Assembly: GCA_026706075.1 (NCBI GenBank)
Contig: JAPOZM010000093.1
Coordinates: forward strand, 1 to 64,000
Length of the DNA: 64,000 nt
Direction: 5' to 3'
Source of the DNA: Gemmatimonadaceae bacterium
Lineage (GTDB): Bacteria > Latescibacterota > UBA2968 > UBA8231
Shown here one piece after another: positions 1-8,695 of this stretch (position 1 is the stretch's first letter; the number at the start of each line of letters is the position of its first letter). A model generated the notes under the pieces. The model did no database searches and was not told the DNA's origin. It was given only the letters and a program-made list of their open reading frames with translations. The position numbers were made by a program, and so were the translations under genes.

Positions 1-894
1 CCAGCTCAGCGCCGCCGCCGCGGGATCGTTGTAGGGATCGTCGAGGCTGGCCACCAAGGGCTCTACGATCCGCCTGGCAGCCTCCCGGAAGATCTCCTCG
101 CCGGAGACCAGCCAGAGGTCGCCCAGGGCGTAGACGGCGCCCGAGGCCAGCAGGTTCTCGATGCCGGCGAGCGGGTCCCCGGGAAGGTGGTGGGCGCTGG
201 CCGCGATGCCCCGCAGACCCTGGGCCTCGACCTCGGCTTCGTCGAGTCCCCTGCCGTCGAGGGTCCAGAGCAGCGGCATCGGATCCGGTGCCGAGATCAG
301 CCGCTCGGCCCGCTTGCGGCCGTGGCGCAGGGCCCACTCCAGGTAGCGCTCCTCCCCGGTCACCCGGTAAGCGGCGAGGGCGATGTGGAGGAAGCGGAAG
401 TGCTCGGCCAGCTCATGGGCGTCCACCTCACCGTTGGTCACGCAGCGGGTGCCGATGCGGTAGCCGATGAAGGTGTCCCGCGAGTAGTCGTACCACGGAG
501 GGACCTCGGGCACCCAGTTGCCGATGTGCTCGGCGGCATCCGCCAGCAGCGCGACGGCCTCGGAGTCCTGGGGCTGCACGCCGATGTAGCGGGGCAGGAA
601 GAGCAGGAAGGGCTCCGGCCCGTGGTGGGCCTCGGCTTCCGGCTCGTACCCGTGGAGGCATTCACGCTCCACCCATCCCTTCAGCGCCGCCTTCAGCGCC
701 TCGAAGTGGCGCAGGACCGCCGCGTCGCCGGTGATCAGGTAGTGGGGGAACCAGGCGAGGGCGTAGTTGGCCTCGTCCTCGCCGCCGTCGTTGGGGCCCG
801 GCGGATCGAGGCGCCGGCTCTGCTTCAGCCAGCGGTCCATCTCCGTCCGGAGGGCGGTGTAGGCGTTATGGCAGTTGTGGATTGGGTCCTTCAT
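1..894 (-). CDS. Unknown protein, possibly helical-barrel (partial, C-terminus outside window)
   Basis: The minus-strand frame is open for all 298 codons from an ATG at 894 to the window edge, so the gene continues beyond base 1. An AGGAG lies just upstream of the ATG. There is no signal peptide: the N-terminus reads MKDPIHNCHNAYTALR. The protein is rich in paired helices with aromatic and acidic residues (for example PWYDYSRDTFIGYR and EEANYALAWFPHYL-type segments). This resembles the alternating helices of (alpha/alpha)6-barrel sugar-processing proteins, but no catalytic motif could be pinned down. It is divergent from the BlaI/M56 genes. I do not recognise a family; the coding frame itself is well supported, the fold suggestion is weak. 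Confidence 0.7.
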   Translation of the reverse strand, partial: MKDPIHNCHNAYTALRTEMDRWLKQSRRLDPPGPNDGGEDEANYALAWFPHYLITGDAAVLRHFEALKAALKGWVERECLHGYEPEAEAHHGPEPFLLFLPRYIGVQPQDSEAVALLADAAEHIGNWVPEVPPWYDYSRDTFIGYRIGTRCVTNGEVDAHELAEHFRFLHIALAAYRVTGEERYLEWALRHGRKRAERLISAPDPMPLLWTLDGRGLDEAEVEAQGLRGIAASAHHLPGDPLAGIENLLASGAVYALGDLWLVSGEEIFREAARRIVEPLVASLDDPYNDPAAAALSW

Positions 895-981
895 CCAGGC
901 GGGCTCCTGTATTGAAGAGAGACCTCAACGCTCGCTCGCAACTTATTCAAGCCACTCGATTGCACTCAAGCGGCAACGATC

Positions 982-999
982 CAACTAAGATTTTAGTTG
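982..999. promoter_or_regulatory. Repressor operator O1 (inverted repeat)
   Basis: A perfect 7-bp inverted repeat with a 4-bp spacer, CAACTAA-GATT-TTAGTTG. It overlaps the -35 hexamer of the promoter in front of the BlaI-type repressor gene and has the same arms and spacing as O2, which starts 46 bp downstream. BlaI/MecI proteins bind dyads as dimers, so autoregulation is the expected role. The two-site arrangement is seen directly; binding is inferred. Confidence 0.8.
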
Positions 1000-1025
1000 A
1001 CACGCGTGTTCGCGCCGGGTATGTT
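997..1025 (+). promoter_or_regulatory. Sigma-70-type promoter for the blaI-M56 operon
   Basis: A consensus TTGACA at 997-1002, a 17-bp spacer, and TATGTT at 1020-1025, giving a transcription start near 1032. The -35 is shared with operator O1, and the predicted start lies inside operator O2, so a bound repressor would block both polymerase entry and clearance. Confidence 0.7.
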
Positions 1026-1027
1026 CT

Positions 1028-1045
1028 CAACTAAATGCTTAGTTG
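1028..1045. promoter_or_regulatory. Repressor operator O2 (inverted repeat)
   Basis: Second copy of the dyad: CAACTAA-ATGC-TTAGTTG, with arms identical to O1 and a different 4-bp spacer. It covers the predicted transcription start and ends beside the ribosome binding site (GAAAGGAG, 1045-1052) of the repressor gene. Confidence 0.8.
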
Positions 1046-1060
1046 AAAGGAGCATCCGGC

Positions 1061-1468
1061 ATGGCTGAGAGAGAGGGACCCGACAGGAGGCTGACCCCGC
1101 TCGAGACGCTGATCATGAACGTCCTCTGGGACGATTCGCCCGCCGCCGTCCGGCAGGTCCAACAGCGGCTGGAGTCGGTCAAGCCCATGGCCTACAACAC
1201 CGTCCTCACCGTGATGCGCATCCTCCGGGAGAAGGGCTTCCTCGTCTCCGAGCGCGAGGGCCGGTCCGATCTCTACCGGCCGCTGGTGACGCGCGAAGAC
1301 ATGGCGCGGCGATCCCTGGGCGACGTCATGGACTCCTTCTTCTCCGGCTCCGCCGAGGCGCTGGTCAGCCAGCTGCTCGACGGCCAGTCCCTCACCGATG
1401 AGGAGCTGAGGTCGATCCGGGCCGAGCTGGACCGGGCCCTGCAGCGCAGAAAGGGGAAGCGGCGATGA
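1061..1468 (+). CDS. BlaI/MecI/CopY-family transcriptional repressor
   Basis: A 135-aa winged-helix repressor of the BlaI/MecI family. The N-terminal half carries the typical pattern LTPLETLIMNVLW, then AVRQVQQRL and the recognition-helix region AYNTVLTVMRILREKGFL. The C-terminal half (ELRSIRAELDRAL) is the short helical dimerisation segment of the family, and the length is normal (about 120-140 aa). ATG 1061 is chosen because GAAAGGAG sits 8 bp upstream; a TTG at 1043 lies inside operator O2. Two perfect operators flank its promoter, so it most likely represses itself and the downstream M56 gene, which overlaps its stop by ATGA. In known systems the partner M56 protein triggers cleavage of the repressor. 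What signal is sensed here is unknown. Confidence 0.92.
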   Translation: MAEREGPDRRLTPLETLIMNVLWDDSPAAVRQVQQRLESVKPMAYNTVLTVMRILREKGFLVSEREGRSDLYRPLVTREDMARRSLGDVMDSFFSGSAEALVSQLLDGQSLTDEELRSIRAELDRALQRRKGKRR

Positions 1469-3351
1469 GCGCGACTCTGAACGGGCTGGGGCACCAGCTC
1501 TTCGCCTGGCTGGGTCCACTGAGCATCGAGCTGGCGGCGCTGGCGGTCCTGGTGCTGGCGGCCGGCCGCCTGATACGGTCGCCGGCCTTGCGCCACCTGT
1601 TGTGGCTCGCCGTGCTCGTCAAGCCCCTCATCGCCGTGGCGGTCAGTTCGCCCTACACGGTATTCGCTCCGCTGGCGCCGCTTGCGGAGCCCGGATGGGA
1701 TGCGCTCCCCCACGGGCGGATAGAGCACCTTCCGGCGCTGGCACCGGCTGGTGCAACCACTGCCTCGAGCAGCGCGACCCTGACGCCGGCCGGCTGGGCG
1801 GCGCTGCTGTGGCTCGCGGGCACGACCTTGCTGGCCGGGCGCATCCTGGTCGGCTTCGGCGTCCTCCGGCGCATGCGGCGGCAGGCGCAGGTGCAACGGG
1901 AGGGCCCCCTCTTCGAGGCCCTGCGCCGTGCGCGTGCAGCTCTCGACTGCCATCCCCGGGTCGAAGTGGCCACCTCCCCTTCCATCCGCTCGCCCTTGGT
2001 CCTCGGCATCCTGAAGCCGCTCATCGTCGTTCCCACCGTCGTCGTCGAGAGGCTCAGCCCGGGCGAACTCGCTCTGGTCCTCACGCACGAGCTGGCCCAC
2101 GTGCGCCGCTCCGACAACCTCGCGCTGCTGCTGCAGCGACTGGTCACCGCCGCCCTGTTCTTCCATCCCGCCCTGTGGCTCTGTGGCCGCATGCTTCGGC
2201 GCGAGTCCGAACTGGCCTGCGACGATCTCGTGGTATGCGCCACCGGCCGCCCGGAAGCCTACGCGCGCGGCCTCACCCTGGTCGCCGAAGGTGCGGCCCA
2301 CTCGAACCTCCCAGCGAGGAGAATCCCCATGATGAGCACCTTTGCCTCCACCGAGTCCGATCTCTCGCAGAGAATCCGCCGGACGCTCAACGGTCCTGCG
2401 CCCCGGATGGGCATGCGGGCGCGGGTACTGGCGGTGGGACTGCTATGCCCCCTGGCCGCCGTGACTTTGCCCTCTTACGGGGCCGCGGACAGCAGGCCGG
2501 GCGGCGAGCCGGCAGCCACCAGAGTGGCGGCTGATTCCACTCATGTTGAGGGGATTCCGGGAGAGGCGGCCGCCACTGATCGGGACGAAGTCCTGACGTT
2601 CGAGGAACTCACGGAGAGAATGCGCAAGGGCCTTCGGGCTGAGGCCGCGATCGACACCGAGGGAGTGCGCAGGCGCATCGTGGCGGCACCCGAGAGCGGG
2701 GTGACGGTGGCGATCAAGCGAAGGAGCGGAACGCTGGAGGCGATGATCGGCAGGAGCGGATCGGATCTCGATGAGGAAGTCGCCCGGGCGATCGAGGAGA
2801 TCGAGGAGATCGAGAGAGAAGCAATCAAGAGAGTCGCGGCCGAGAGCAGCGAACTGACAGAGAAGGAACAGCTCCGCAGGATCCTCAAGGCCGTTGCCCA
2901 GAGTCACGTCCTGCGAAAGGCGGTGGGGACGGACCCGGGCGAGTGGTCCGACGAGTTGAAGGCAGAGTTACTCGCCCTCAGGCCAGACAGGACCATCGAG
3001 GAATTCGCGGAGTTTGTCCGTAGTCTTCGCGCTGGAGAGGTGGTCTCCGAGGTCAGCCTGAGAGGCAAGGATCGCATAGCGCGCGCTGATCTGTTCCTCG
3101 TAGTGGATCAGGACGGAAAGATGAAGCTGAACGACGACAAGCCGGTGACCTTCGCGAACCTTGGAGGGGAACTGAAGAAGCAGCGAAGCCTGAAGGACAG
3201 CACCTCCATGATCATCATCCAGGTCGACAAGCGCCTCTCCCAGTCCCGGATCGTCGAGATCATGGACATTGCGCGGCAAGCGGGGCTCGTTGACCAGATC
3301 ATCGCCGAGACCGACACCACCGCCGACCACATCATCGCTACCAAGCCGTAG
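1465..3351 (+). CDS. BlaR1-like M56 family membrane metallopeptidase with ExbD/TolR-like C-terminal domain
   Basis: A 628-aa membrane protein overlapping the repressor gene by 4 bp. Residues about 10-130 hold three hydrophobic segments. The M56 zinc-peptidase signature HELAHVRR places the HExxH histidines at H208 and H212, and the family's ESELACDDL motif follows. Another membrane segment lies at about 314-335. Beyond it is a charged linker with a short coiled coil (EEIEEIEREAI), and then at about 541-620 a segment reading DLFLVVDQDGKMKLNDD, then ARQAGLVDQII. That matches the periplasmic ExbD/TolR domain pattern (V..DG...LN, final ARKAGV). Classical BlaR1 has a penicillin-binding sensor there. 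So this is probably a BlaR1-type signal transducer with a different sensor. The peptidase assignment is firm; the ExbD-like assignment is by pattern only. Confidence 0.85.
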   Translation: MSATLNGLGHQLFAWLGPLSIELAALAVLVLAAGRLIRSPALRHLLWLAVLVKPLIAVAVSSPYTVFAPLAPLAEPGWDALPHGRIEHLPALAPAGATTASSSATLTPAGWAALLWLAGTTLLAGRILVGFGVLRRMRRQAQVQREGPLFEALRRARAALDCHPRVEVATSPSIRSPLVLGILKPLIVVPTVVVERLSPGELALVLTHELAHVRRSDNLALLLQRLVTAALFFHPALWLCGRMLRRESELACDDLVVCATGRPEAYARGLTLVAEGAAHSNLPARRIPMMSTFASTESDLSQRIRRTLNGPAPRMGMRARVLAVGLLCPLAAVTLPSYGAADSRPGGEPAATRVAADSTHVEGIPGEAAATDRDEVLTFEELTERMRKGLRAEAAIDTEGVRRRIVAAPESGVTVAIKRRSGTLEAMIGRSGSDLDEEVARAIEEIEEIEREAIKRVAAESSELTEKEQLRRILKAVAQSHVLRKAVGTDPGEWSDELKAELLALRPDRTIEEFAEFVRSLRAGEVVSEVSLRGKDRIARADLFLVVDQDGKMKLNDDKPVTFANLGGELKKQRSLKDSTSMIIIQVDKRLSQSRIVEIMDIARQAGLVDQIIAETDTTADHIIATKP

Positions 3352-3426
3352 CGGACGATAGGCCGGAGCGTTCCAATACGTGGAGTTGGGCTGGATGGAA
3401 CGCACGAAGGCGGATGAGAAAACCGC

Positions 3427-5418
3427 ATGATGGCTTGGTCCTTGAATGAGCTGAGCAACCAGCTCTTCGCCTGGCTGGGCCCGCTGAGCATCGAACTGGC
3501 GGGGCTGGCGCTCCTGGTGCTGGCGGCTGGCCGCCTGATACGGTCACCGGCCTTGCGCCACCTGCTGTGGCTCGCCGTGCTCGTCAAGCCGCTCGTCGCT
3601 ATGGCGGTCAGTTCGCCGCATACGGTCTTCGCTCCCCTGGCGCCGCTGGCGGAGCCCGGGTGGGACGTCATCGCCCACGGGCGGGTCGAGCACCTGGCGG
3701 CGCTGGCCACAACTGGTGCGGCCACTGTCCCGAGGAGCGCGCCGCTTGCGCCGGTTGGATGGGCGGCGCTGCTGTGGCTCGTGGGCACGACGTTGTCGGG
3801 CGGACGGATCCTCGTCGGCTTCGGCGTCCTCCGGCGCATGAGGCCAGGCGTTGGTGCAGCAACAAGGTCCTCTCTTCGAGGCCCTGCGACGAGCGCGTGC
3901 GGCCCTCGACTGCCATCCCCGGGTCGAAGTGGCGACCTCCCCTTCCATCCACGCGCCCATGGTCCTCGGCATCCTGAGACCGCTGATCGTCGTTCCCGCG
4001 GACCTCGTGGACCGACTGCGGGCGGACGAAGTCACCATGGTCCTCATGAACGAGTTGGCCCACGTGCGCCGCTGCGACAATCTCTGGCTGCTGCTTCAGA
4101 GACTGATCAGGGCAATCCTGTTCTTCCATCCCGCCGTTTGGCTGTGCGGCCGCATGCTGCGGCGCGAGTCCGAACAGGCCTGCGACGATCTCGTGGTATG
4201 CGCCACGGCCGCCCGGAAGCCTACGCGCGGGGCCTCACCTTGGTCGCCGAAGGTGCGGCCCACTCGAACCCTGCATCAAGGAGAATCCCCATGGTGAGCA
4301 CCCTTGCTTCCACCGAGTCCGATCTCTCCCAGAGGATCCGCCGGACGCTGGACGGTCGCGCGCGCCGGATGGGCATTCGGACCCGCCTGGCGGCGGTAGT
4401 CCTGCTGAGCCCTCTGGCCGCCGTGACCATGCCTTCGTACGGCGCTGCCGACAGCGGCACGATCACCGAGCCGGCAGAGGTAGAAGCCCAACCGCTGCCG
4501 GAGTCCGCCGTAGACATCCCGGAGGCAACGCCCACCGATCAGGAGGAGGTAACTCTGGAAGCGATGGAGAGCCGCATCCGCAAGGTGGTCGAGCGCCGCA
4601 TCCGCGAGGTGGCGGATAGTGGCGAACCTGCGCCTAGGGTTCTACTCCAGGTCCTCAACAGCCCGAGCATCATCAGCAAACTGGCCGAGGCGGAGCTGAA
4701 GTGCCCATGCCCTCCCACCAAGGGCGGAACGGCTCGACGGGATGTCGCCAATCTGTTTCTCGTGGTGCATGCCGACGGCGAGATGCAGCTGAACGAGGAG
4801 TCAGTGACCCTTGAAACCCTGAGAGACGAATTGCGGGCCAGGAGGAAACTGGTGGACAACAACAGGATCATCATCCAGCACGACGAGCGTGCCCCCGACA
4901 GACAGTTCACTGGAGCCATGGAAATCGCCCAGCAGACAGGGCTGGTGATGCTCGGCTATCCGGTCATCGCCACGGAACAGGGACACGACATCCTGCAGCA
5001 GGCGCTGGCAGCCGATCCGGCGGCTTGGTCGGAGGAACTGAAGGACGGGCTTCTCGAACTCCAGCCGGAGAGTACCATCGAAGAGATCGCCAAGCTGGTA
5101 CGAGAGCGTAGGGGCTGGCTGCAAGGGATGCCGACCGATCCGGCCAGGAGTCCGGACCATCCCGGCGGGAGCACCTCGGACGGCACCACCGTCATCCCCT
5201 ACGGGATCGCTACCGCCGCGTCCGTTGAAGTGGTGATCCACAATGTCGCCGGAAAGCCGGTCCGAACCCTCGACCTGGGGCGTCGAAATCCCGGCGAACA
5301 CCGCGTCGTGTGGGACCGGCGGGACGATGAGGGCCGGGAGCTCGGCAGCGGAGTCTACTTCTGCGTCTTCAAGACCGACGCGGGGCAGAGGTGGCAGCAG
5401 AAGGTATTGGTCCCATAG
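3427..5418 (+). pseudogene. Tandem M56/ExbD-like paralogue with two compensating frameshifts and altered zinc motif
   Basis: A duplicate of the preceding M56 gene, near-identical over the first membrane segments. Compared with that copy it lacks 2 bp at about 3847 (after RRM) and 1 bp at about 4207 (GCGCCACGG versus GCGCCACCGG). Between these points the M56 domain is readable only in the +1 frame (about 3851-4207), while the outer frame continues as low-complexity Arg/Pro sequence without a stop. Even in the corrected frame the zinc motif is NELAH, not HELAH, so a metal ligand is lost. After frame recovery it keeps an ExbD/TolR-like segment (NLFLVVHADGEMQLNEE). It then adds a FlgD-type Ig/T9SS-like end at about residues 585-663, absent from the intact copy. 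Read as a decaying or pseudo-enzyme copy. Sequencing error could explain the indels but not the His-to-Asn change. Confidence 0.75.
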
Positions 5419-5432
5419 CCAGAGGCTCGCCT

Positions 5433-7103
5433 CTACCCCCCCGGCCGCACCCGCGGTCCGTTCAGCAGACGCCCCAGCCAGGTATAGCGCACGAGAAACC
5501 GGTAGACCACCAACAACAGGCCAGTCACCCCGACGAGCACCAGACCGAACTTCAGCCCCGACGGCAGCGGCCAGTCCCGCACCATCCACTGCGCCCCGAT
5601 GACCAGCGGCACGTGGGCCAGGTACAGCCAGTACGACGAGTCCGACAGGTAGCGGATGGCCGTGCTCTCGCGGGCGCATACCTTGCGGAAGAGGCCCATG
5701 AAGCCGAAGGCCATGGTCCACGGGTAGATCGCCTGCAGCACCACCGCCGCGGTCCGGGCCGTGGCCGGGTCGATGCTCTCCGGGCCGAGTCCGAAGGCCC
5801 CCGTGGAACACCCCAGACCCAGCGGGAAGAGGACAAGCAGTCCGGCGGGCAGGCCCAGCCACCACCACTTCCCCACCCGGCCGTCGCGGTCGTCGCAGTC
5901 GAAGTAGAGGGCGCCGAAGGCGAAGAACAGCAGGTAGTAGAGGAAGACGTGGGGCATGGGCACCATGCCCAGCGAGGTATCGGCCCCGAAGCCGGGGATC
6001 AGCAGTCCCATGAACGCCTGCGGAACCATCGTCAGAGGGATCAGCCAGAGGAACCGGGCCGGCGACACGATCAGCCACTCCGGCGGCAGACTCGGACATC
6101 CGAGCATGCCCGCCAGACAGGCGAAGAGGGCGAAAAGGAGGACGAACCAGCACAGGAACCACAGGAACCAGAGGTGGCCGAAGAGCGGCGCCGCGAAGAT
6201 GGGCTCCCCCATCGCCCTGACATATCCGTTGCCGCGCGGCTCTTCCCTTGGCTGGACCGTCTCTCCCCCACCTTCAGCCGCGCCGGATCGCTCGAAGAGT
6301 CCGGCGATGTGACGGCGCCCCTCCCTGACCCGCTCGTCGTCGTACTCGACCTGCAGCAATCCCGCCAGGTAACGGGTAAGCTCGCCGTCCACCTTGAGGG
6401 CGTCTCCGGGGGTCTCGCCCTTGTAGTTGTCCGCGGCCGGGTCCGCCCCGTGCCGCAGCAGCAGCTCGGCGACCCCGGTCCTTCCCAGGAAGGCGGCCGC
6501 GTGCAGGGGCGTGCCGCCGTCCTTGCCGCGTCCGTGCACGTCGGCCCCGTCTCTCAGCAGGCGCTCGGCAACCTCCCCCCGGCCGGCCAGGGCCGCCCAC
6601 ACGAGGGGGGGCAGTCCGAAGACCGGATCGACTCCCTCAATGTCGGCCCCGTCCGCCAGGTGACGCTGGACAACGGCCGGATCGCCGTCCCGGGCGGCCG
6701 TCCAGATGTTGTCCTTCCCGGCCGCGGATGTCCTTGTCTCGAAGGCGGAGGCCATCGCCCGGCCGCTGATCCAGTTGACCGCGGGAACGATGGTGAACAG
6801 CCCGAGGAGGAAGGGCAGGAAGACGCGGCGGAGGCGGTGGGAGAGGAGCGACTTCAGGCCGCGGCGGCGCCAGAGCATGGCGGTGAAGAAGCCGCTCAGC
6901 AGGAAGAACACGGGCATGCGGAAGCCGTGGATGGCGGCGAAGAGCAGCCCGTAGGACTCGCTCTGCCGGGCATCCTGCACCGGCCAGGGGAAGGGCGTGA
7001 AGGACAGCCCCGCGTGCAGCACGATGCCGAGGAGCATCGCCGCGGCGCGCAGGGCGTCGAGGTCGTGGCGGCGCGGGTCAGGGGGCGGTACCGGCCGGGA
7101 CAT
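5433..7103 (-). CDS. Acyltransferase-3 family membrane protein with inserted ankyrin repeats
   Basis: A 556-aa polytopic protein. The N-terminus has the acyltransferase-3/OafA hallmarks: [15 protein letters not shown], the conserved H30 of the first membrane helix, then [13 protein letters not shown]. After about residue 130 the membrane domain is interrupted by a soluble stretch of about 165 residues. Its first part (131-236) holds three or so ankyrin repeats ([26 protein letters not shown]). The membrane helices then resume at about 305 and end with the family's [11 protein letters not shown]. These enzymes usually move acyl groups onto surface sugars. The ankyrin block sits in a loop, presumably to bind a protein partner; that is inference. 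It is divergent from the LVIVD gene, and ATG 7103 is unambiguous. Confidence 0.85.
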   Translation of the reverse strand: MSRPVPPPDPRRHDLDALRAAAMLLGIVLHAGLSFTPFPWPVQDARQSESYGLLFAAIHGFRMPVFFLLSGFFTAMLWRRRGLKSLLSHRLRRVFLPFLLGLFTIVPAVNWISGRAMASAFETRTSAAGKDNIWTAARDGDPAVVQRHLADGADIEGVDPVFGLPPLVWAALAGRGEVAERLLRDGADVHGRGKDGGTPLHAAAFLGRTGVAELLLRHGADPAADNYKGETPGDALKVDGELTRYLAGLLQVEYDDERVREGRRHIAGLFERSGAAEGGGETVQPREEPRGNGYVRAMGEPIFAAPLFGHLWFLWFLCWFVLLFALFACLAGMLGCPSLPPEWLIVSPARFLWLIPLTMVPQAFMGLLIPGFGADTSLGMVPMPHVFLYYLLFFAFGALYFDCDDRDGRVGKWWWLGLPAGLLVLFPLGLGCSTGAFGLGPESIDPATARTAAVVLQAIYPWTMAFGFMGLFRKVCARESTAIRYLSDSSYWLYLAHVPLVIGAQWMVRDWPLPSGLKFGLVLVGVTGLLLVVYRFLVRYTWLGRLLNGPRVRPGG

Positions 7104-7163
7104 GGCAGTCAGGCCTTGATGGCGGGTGGAGCCGTTGACGGCGACGGGTATCTCGGAGGAATC

Positions 7164-7191
7164 TTCACCGTCTCCAGAGCGTCGTTATAGT
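7164..7191 (+). promoter_or_regulatory. Candidate promoter for the LVIVD protein gene
   Basis: TTCACC (7164-7169), 16 bp, TATAGT (7186-7191) in the short divergent region. The -10 is good and the -35 only fair. It would give a leader of about 45 nt before the AGGAGG at 7232. Confidence 0.35.
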
Positions 7192-7244
7192 AGCGGGCTC
7201 TCTCTTCACGGACACCGGGTCGCCCCGGTCCAGGAGGACCAGCC

Positions 7245-8687
7245 ATCCAGACCCACAGGCCCAATGCCACACGTCGGGCTGCGCTGCCGCTGTTGATCCT
7301 CCTCGTGGCCGCGGCCACCAGCGGACACGCGGAGACTTCGGGCCACGTCGACTTCCCCACCCTGGCCGCCGACGAGGACCCCGACAGCCTCGGCGTGGAA
7401 CGGGTCGGCGAGATCGTCCTCGTCCCCCCTCCCCGTGAGGGCGAACTCCCATGGGGGACCGACCTCTATCTCACGGGGGACCACGCGCTGATGGGCGATA
7501 TTCGCGGTATCGTCCACTTCGTCGACATCTCCGATCCCGCCGACATGCGAAAGGTGGCCGAGGTCCGCACGCCCGGCCCCGCGGTCGACATCAAGATCGC
7601 AGGGGACCTTGCGGTGGTCGGGGTGCAACAGTTGGACGCCGACTTCGGCTTGCTGATCCTCGACATCTCCGACCCGGAAAACCCCGCCGAGGTCTCTCGG
7701 TTCGAGGAACCCAACTGGGGCGGCGTCCACAATCTCTTCATCCACGGCGACCGCCTCTATCTCGCTCACATGCACAGCCCGGGCCTGAGCATCGTCGACA
7801 TCTCCGATCCGGCGGCGCCCGTGGTCTCCGGCTCCTGGCGCCACGAGGGGGGGTTCAGCAACCTGGTGCACGACATCTTCATCCGCGACGACGTCGCCGT
7901 CGTGAGCGACTACGACAGCGGCCTGATCCTCCTCGACGTCACCGCCCCGGACGCACCCGCCCTGCTGGCGGAGCTGCCCTTCCCCGAGGGCATCCACAGC
8001 GCCTGGGCCGAGGGGGACTACGTCTACTGCAACCAGGAGTTCGGCGGCTGGGAGCGGCGCCTCCACGTCGTGGATGTCTCCAACCCCGGGCAGCCCGAGC
8101 TGATCCACTCCTTCGGCATGCAACCGCCGCCTCACGCGGAGATCCTCGGACCCCACAACCCCTGGGTCCGGGACGGGCTGCTCTACTGGGCCTGCTACGA
8201 CGCGGGGTTGCGGGTCTTCGACCTGGGCGACCCGGCGCGGCCGGTGGAGGCCGGCTACCACACCTATCCAGGGTCCGCCTGGAGCGCCCAGCCCCACGAC
8301 GACGGCCTGGTCTACGTCGCCGACGGTACGGTGGGGCTCCAGGCCTACAGGGTCACCATCGCGCCGACGGCGACCGCCGTGCACCATGAGCAGGTGGATC
8401 GCCGGCCTCCCGCCTTCCACCTCGCCCGGAACTACCCCAATCCCTTCAACCACTCGACGGTGATCCGCCTCGAGCTGGGCGCCCGGGCCGACGTGGAGCT
8501 GTCTGTGTTCAACATGGGCGGACAGCGGGTGACGGCCCTGGCCCGGGGATCCCATGCGGCGGGGTCGCACTTCTACGTCTGGGATGGACGGGCCACCGGA
8601 GGGTTGGAGCTGGCTTCCGGCGTCTACATCTGCCGGCTCCGGGCCGACGGGCGCGAGCAGGCCCGCAGACTGCTTCTGCTTCGCTGA
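7245..8687 (+). CDS. Secreted LVIVD-repeat beta-propeller protein with FlgD/T9SS-like C-terminus
   Basis: About 480 aa. The body is a string of LVIVD-type blades: each ends in a motif like LLILDISDPENP, LSIVDISDPAAP or LHVVDVSNPGQP, and all are cell-surface propeller repeats. The last 85 residues read NYPNPFNHSTVIRLEL to VFNMGGQRV to GVYICRL, a FlgD-type Ig / T9SS type A-like sorting module, so export and surface attachment are expected. Start: AGGAGG at 7232-7237 is followed 7 nt later by an in-frame ATC at 7245. This would give a complete signal peptide (IQTHRPNATRR, hydrophobic LPLLILLVAAA, cleavage after GHA). The only standard alternative, TTG 7293, would cut the signal peptide in half. 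Substrate or partner unknown. Confidence 0.8.
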   Translation: MQTHRPNATRRAALPLLILLVAAATSGHAETSGHVDFPTLAADEDPDSLGVERVGEIVLVPPPREGELPWGTDLYLTGDHALMGDIRGIVHFVDISDPADMRKVAEVRTPGPAVDIKIAGDLAVVGVQQLDADFGLLILDISDPENPAEVSRFEEPNWGGVHNLFIHGDRLYLAHMHSPGLSIVDISDPAAPVVSGSWRHEGGFSNLVHDIFIRDDVAVVSDYDSGLILLDVTAPDAPALLAELPFPEGIHSAWAEGDYVYCNQEFGGWERRLHVVDVSNPGQPELIHSFGMQPPPHAEILGPHNPWVRDGLLYWACYDAGLRVFDLGDPARPVEAGYHTYPGSAWSAQPHDDGLVYVADGTVGLQAYRVTIAPTATAVHHEQVDRRPPAFHLARNYPNPFNHSTVIRLELGARADVELSVFNMGGQRVTALARGSHAAGSHFYVWDGRATGGLELASGVYICRLRADGREQARRLLLLR

Positions 8688-8695
8688 GGCAGGCG

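Noticed and set aside
187..915. Plus-strand open frame of 242 codons at the window start
   Set aside because: The minus strand is open over 298 codons with a good start and a protein-like composition; the plus frame is its shadow.
3840..4215. Programmed ribosomal frameshifting in the second M56 gene
   Set aside because: No slippery heptamer or stimulatory structure was seen, the required shifts would be two separate events, and the intact paralogue needs none; indels are simpler.
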